Positions 62,421 to 64,000 of a stretch of 64,000 nucleotides of DNA are shown in pieces (the stretch's first letter is position 1; the number at the start of each line of letters is the position of its first letter). The DNA lies in the NCBI GenBank assembly GCA_024743115.1, contig JANSXC010000002.1:164207-228206 (forward strand), in the 5' to 3' direction. This DNA is from a bacterium (GTDB lineage Bacteria; Planctomycetota; UBA1135; UBA2386). A program made the translations under genes and the position numbers. Below the pieces are notes generated by a model. That model searched no databases, was not told the DNA's origin, and saw only the letters and a program-made list of their open reading frames with translations.

Positions 62421-64000
62421 TGCACCTCTCGCGATTCAACATGCAAGCTGCTCTGCTCGTCTCGATCTCGGCCGTCGCCTTGTCCGCCCTGGTATCGGCC
62501 CAGTGTGCCACCCAGTGGCAACCTGGAGCCGGCTTTCCCGGCGTGCTAGGCCGCGTGCGCGCGCAGACTATGTGGGACCCGGACGGCGCCGGGCCGGTCA
62601 CGCCGAGGCTCGTGATCGGCGGCGACTTCACCGTTGCCGGCACCACGCAAGCCCGGAACATCGCGATGTGGGATCCTGCGGCGCAGTCCTGGTCGCCACT
62701 CGGCACGGGCGCCACCGACGACGTCGAGGCCCTGGTCGGGCTGCCGAACGGTCAGCTGATCGCGGCCGGCAGCTTTCGCTCGATCGATGGCATCTCGGTC
62801 AACCGGATCGCGAGTTTCGACGGCATCGCCTGGTCGCCGCTCGGCAGCGGCATGCCCAGCACCGTGTACGCGCTGCTGGCAATGCCCAACGGCGACCTGG
62901 TTGCCGGCGGTTCGTTCAACACCGCCGGCTCCGTTCAGGCGCTGCGGGTCGCGCGCTGGGATGGCGCGTCCTGGTCCGCCATGGCGATCGGGATCGGCCC
63001 GGGTTCGGGCAGCCGCGTGACGTCGTTGGCGCTGTGCCCCAATGGCAACGTCGTCGCCGGCGGATGGATGCGGCAGGGCAATGGTCTGCCGGCGAGTCCG
63101 GTCCGCATCTGGAACGGCACTGCCTGGACCGCACCGCCTTTCAGTCCGACGCAGTCCGAGGTGCGGGCCGTTGCCTGCATGCCCAACGGTGACGTGATTG
63201 CCGCGGGCCTGCTCACGGCCGTGCCGGGCGTCTCGGTGAACTACATCGCGCGCTGGGACGGTTCGAGTTGGTCGGCACTCGGTGCTGGCCCGAACAACGG
63301 CGTCAACAACTGGGTCAACTGCCTGACCGTGGCGACCAATGGCGACCTGCTGGTCGGCGGCAACTTCACGCTCGCGGGTACGACCCCGGCCTTCAAGATC
63401 GCGCGCTGGGACGGTTCGTCCTGGAGCGCGATCGGCAACAGCATCTCGACGTATGCCAGCGACTACGTGCTGGCGATCACGGAGCTGGCGAACGGTGATC
63501 TCGTTGCCGGCGGCGACTTCGACATGACGGGTGACGGTCCGGCTCGCAGCATCGCCCGCTGGAACGGCTCGTCCTGGTCGGCTGTGACTCCCGGTACCGA
63601 TGGCTCGGTGTCGGCCCAGGCCGTGCTGCCGAACGGGGACCTCGTCGTCGCGGGCTCGTTCTCCACGATCGAAGGCGCCGCGATCACCGGGGTCGCGCGT
63701 TGGGACGGCACCGGCTGGCAGCCACTGGGCGCCGGCGTCGACGGCAGTGTGACGGACCTGCTCGTGCTGTCGAACGGTGATCTGGTCGTGAGTGGATTCT
63801 TCGGGCGGGCGGGTTCCGTCCAGGCTCGGAACATCGCGCGCTGGGACGGTGTCGCGTGGTCGGCGCTCGGCGCCGGTGTGAACAGCGGTGTCCGGACGAT
63901 GGCCGAGATGGCGAATGGCGATGTGGCGATCGGCGGGTTCTTCACGATGGCCGGCGGCGTGCCGGCCAATCGGGTTGCGCGCTGGGACGGAACGGACTGG
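62420..64000 (+). CDS. Exported repeat protein, paralogue of the preceding gene (3' end beyond the window)
   Basis: ATG at 62420 overlaps the previous TGA by one base (TGATG), and the frame stays open to the last base, 527 codons. The product has a signal peptide (LLVSISAVALSALVSAQ), then WDPDGAGPVTPRLVIGGDF and at least ten repeats of the same 'IARWDG.SWSALG.G' / 'NGDLVAGG.F' type. One repeat is degenerate (RIWNGTAWTAPPF). It clearly arose by duplication of the upstream gene or of a common ancestor. The C-terminal module is not reached. Confidence 0.8.
   Translation, partial: MHLSRFNMQAALLVSISAVALSALVSAQCATQWQPGAGFPGVLGRVRAQTMWDPDGAGPVTPRLVIGGDFTVAGTTQARNIAMWDPAAQSWSPLGTGATDDVEALVGLPNGQLIAAGSFRSIDGISVNRIASFDGIAWSPLGSGMPSTVYALLAMPNGDLVAGGSFNTAGSVQALRVARWDGASWSAMAIGIGPGSGSRVTSLALCPNGNVVAGGWMRQGNGLPASPVRIWNGTAWTAPPFSPTQSEVRAVACMPNGDVIAAGLLTAVPGVSVNYIARWDGSSWSALGAGPNNGVNNWVNCLTVATNGDLLVGGNFTLAGTTPAFKIARWDGSSWSAIGNSISTYASDYVLAITELANGDLVAGGDFDMTGDGPARSIARWNGSSWSAVTPGTDGSVSAQAVLPNGDLVVAGSFSTIEGAAITGVARWDGTGWQPLGAGVDGSVTDLLVLSNGDLVVSGFFGRAGSVQARNIARWDGVAWSALGAGVNSGVRTMAEMANGDVAIGGFFTMAGGVPANRVARWDGTDW

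Noticed and set aside
59859..64000. CRISPR-like direct repeats in the repeat-protein genes
   Set aside because: The repeats are about 140-155 bases long, imperfect and in frame with coding sequence. They are protein repeats, not a CRISPR array.

Overview
The window is a 64 kb stretch of a very GC-rich bacterial chromosome, densely coding and with short intergenic gaps. Formylglycine-type sulfatases, sialate O-acetylesterases, a Tat-exported Gfo/Idh/MocA oxidoreductase, a cytochrome c / sorbosone-dehydrogenase-like pair, sigma-factor/leucine-rich-repeat pairing, and secreted proteins sharing a C-terminal module that contains an 'F-L-G-L-P-x-x-A-Q' segment together suggest a member of the Planctomycetota. 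That assignment is inference from gene content; no rRNA or marker gene is present. No tRNA, rRNA, CRISPR array, insertion sequence or phage gene was seen.

Layout. 0-6.8 kb: end of a secreted enzyme, a membrane metal-dependent hydrolase, a hybrid histidine kinase, a beta-lactamase-like lipoprotein, a DUF885 lipoprotein and a small membrane protein. 6.8-10.7 kb (minus): a four-gene TroABCD/MntABCD-type metal ABC importer with a candidate operator in front. 10.7-18.6 kb (plus): cytochrome c plus sorbosone-dehydrogenase-like protein, an EF-hand protein with a dikinase-like core, a sialidase remnant, a sialate O-acetylesterase and a methyltransferase. 18.6-21.1 kb: ECF sigma factor overlapping a membrane LRR protein, behind a perfect 18-bp palindrome. 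21.1-26.5 kb: murein turnover (PBP4-type DacB; then LD-carboxypeptidase, dipeptide epimerase, murein peptide amidase and a fused SpmA/SpmB protein). 26.5-40.2 kb: mixed hydrolases, CoA-transferase, GNAT-like protein, bestrophin, subtilase, FAH-family protein, sulfatase, with gene remnants at 33.6-34.1 kb. 40.2-49 kb (mostly minus): thiol metabolism, namely monothiol glutaredoxin, BolA, glyoxalase II, glutathione synthase, glutamate-cysteine ligase, an ABC-2 exporter, a second glutaredoxin, then a second BolA, an ETHE1-like metallo-hydrolase and glutathione-dependent formaldehyde dehydrogenase. 49-64 kb: a second sulfatase, an EthD protein, a YghU-type glutathione transferase, and several exported surface proteins, ending in two tandem repeat proteins, the last running off the end.

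Two expression features stand out. First, about a dozen genes have a TANNNT-like hexamer only 6-9 nt before the start codon and no Shine-Dalgarno sequence, the signature of leaderless transcripts. A smaller set (histidine kinase, gene at 27095, bestrophin, BolA at 40868) has clear Shine-Dalgarno sequences. Second, operon genes are commonly coupled by 1-4 bp overlaps (ATGA, GTGA, TGATG, TAATG).

The most interesting items are the leaderless-promoter signature, the palindromic operator and conflicting start at the sigma-factor gene, the operon linking an ABC exporter to glutathione synthesis, and the secreted protein whose domain order resembles glucan water dikinases. Several decayed genes (sialidase, CHAT-domain, TPR and surface-protein fragments) show that secreted and regulatory genes turn over quickly here.
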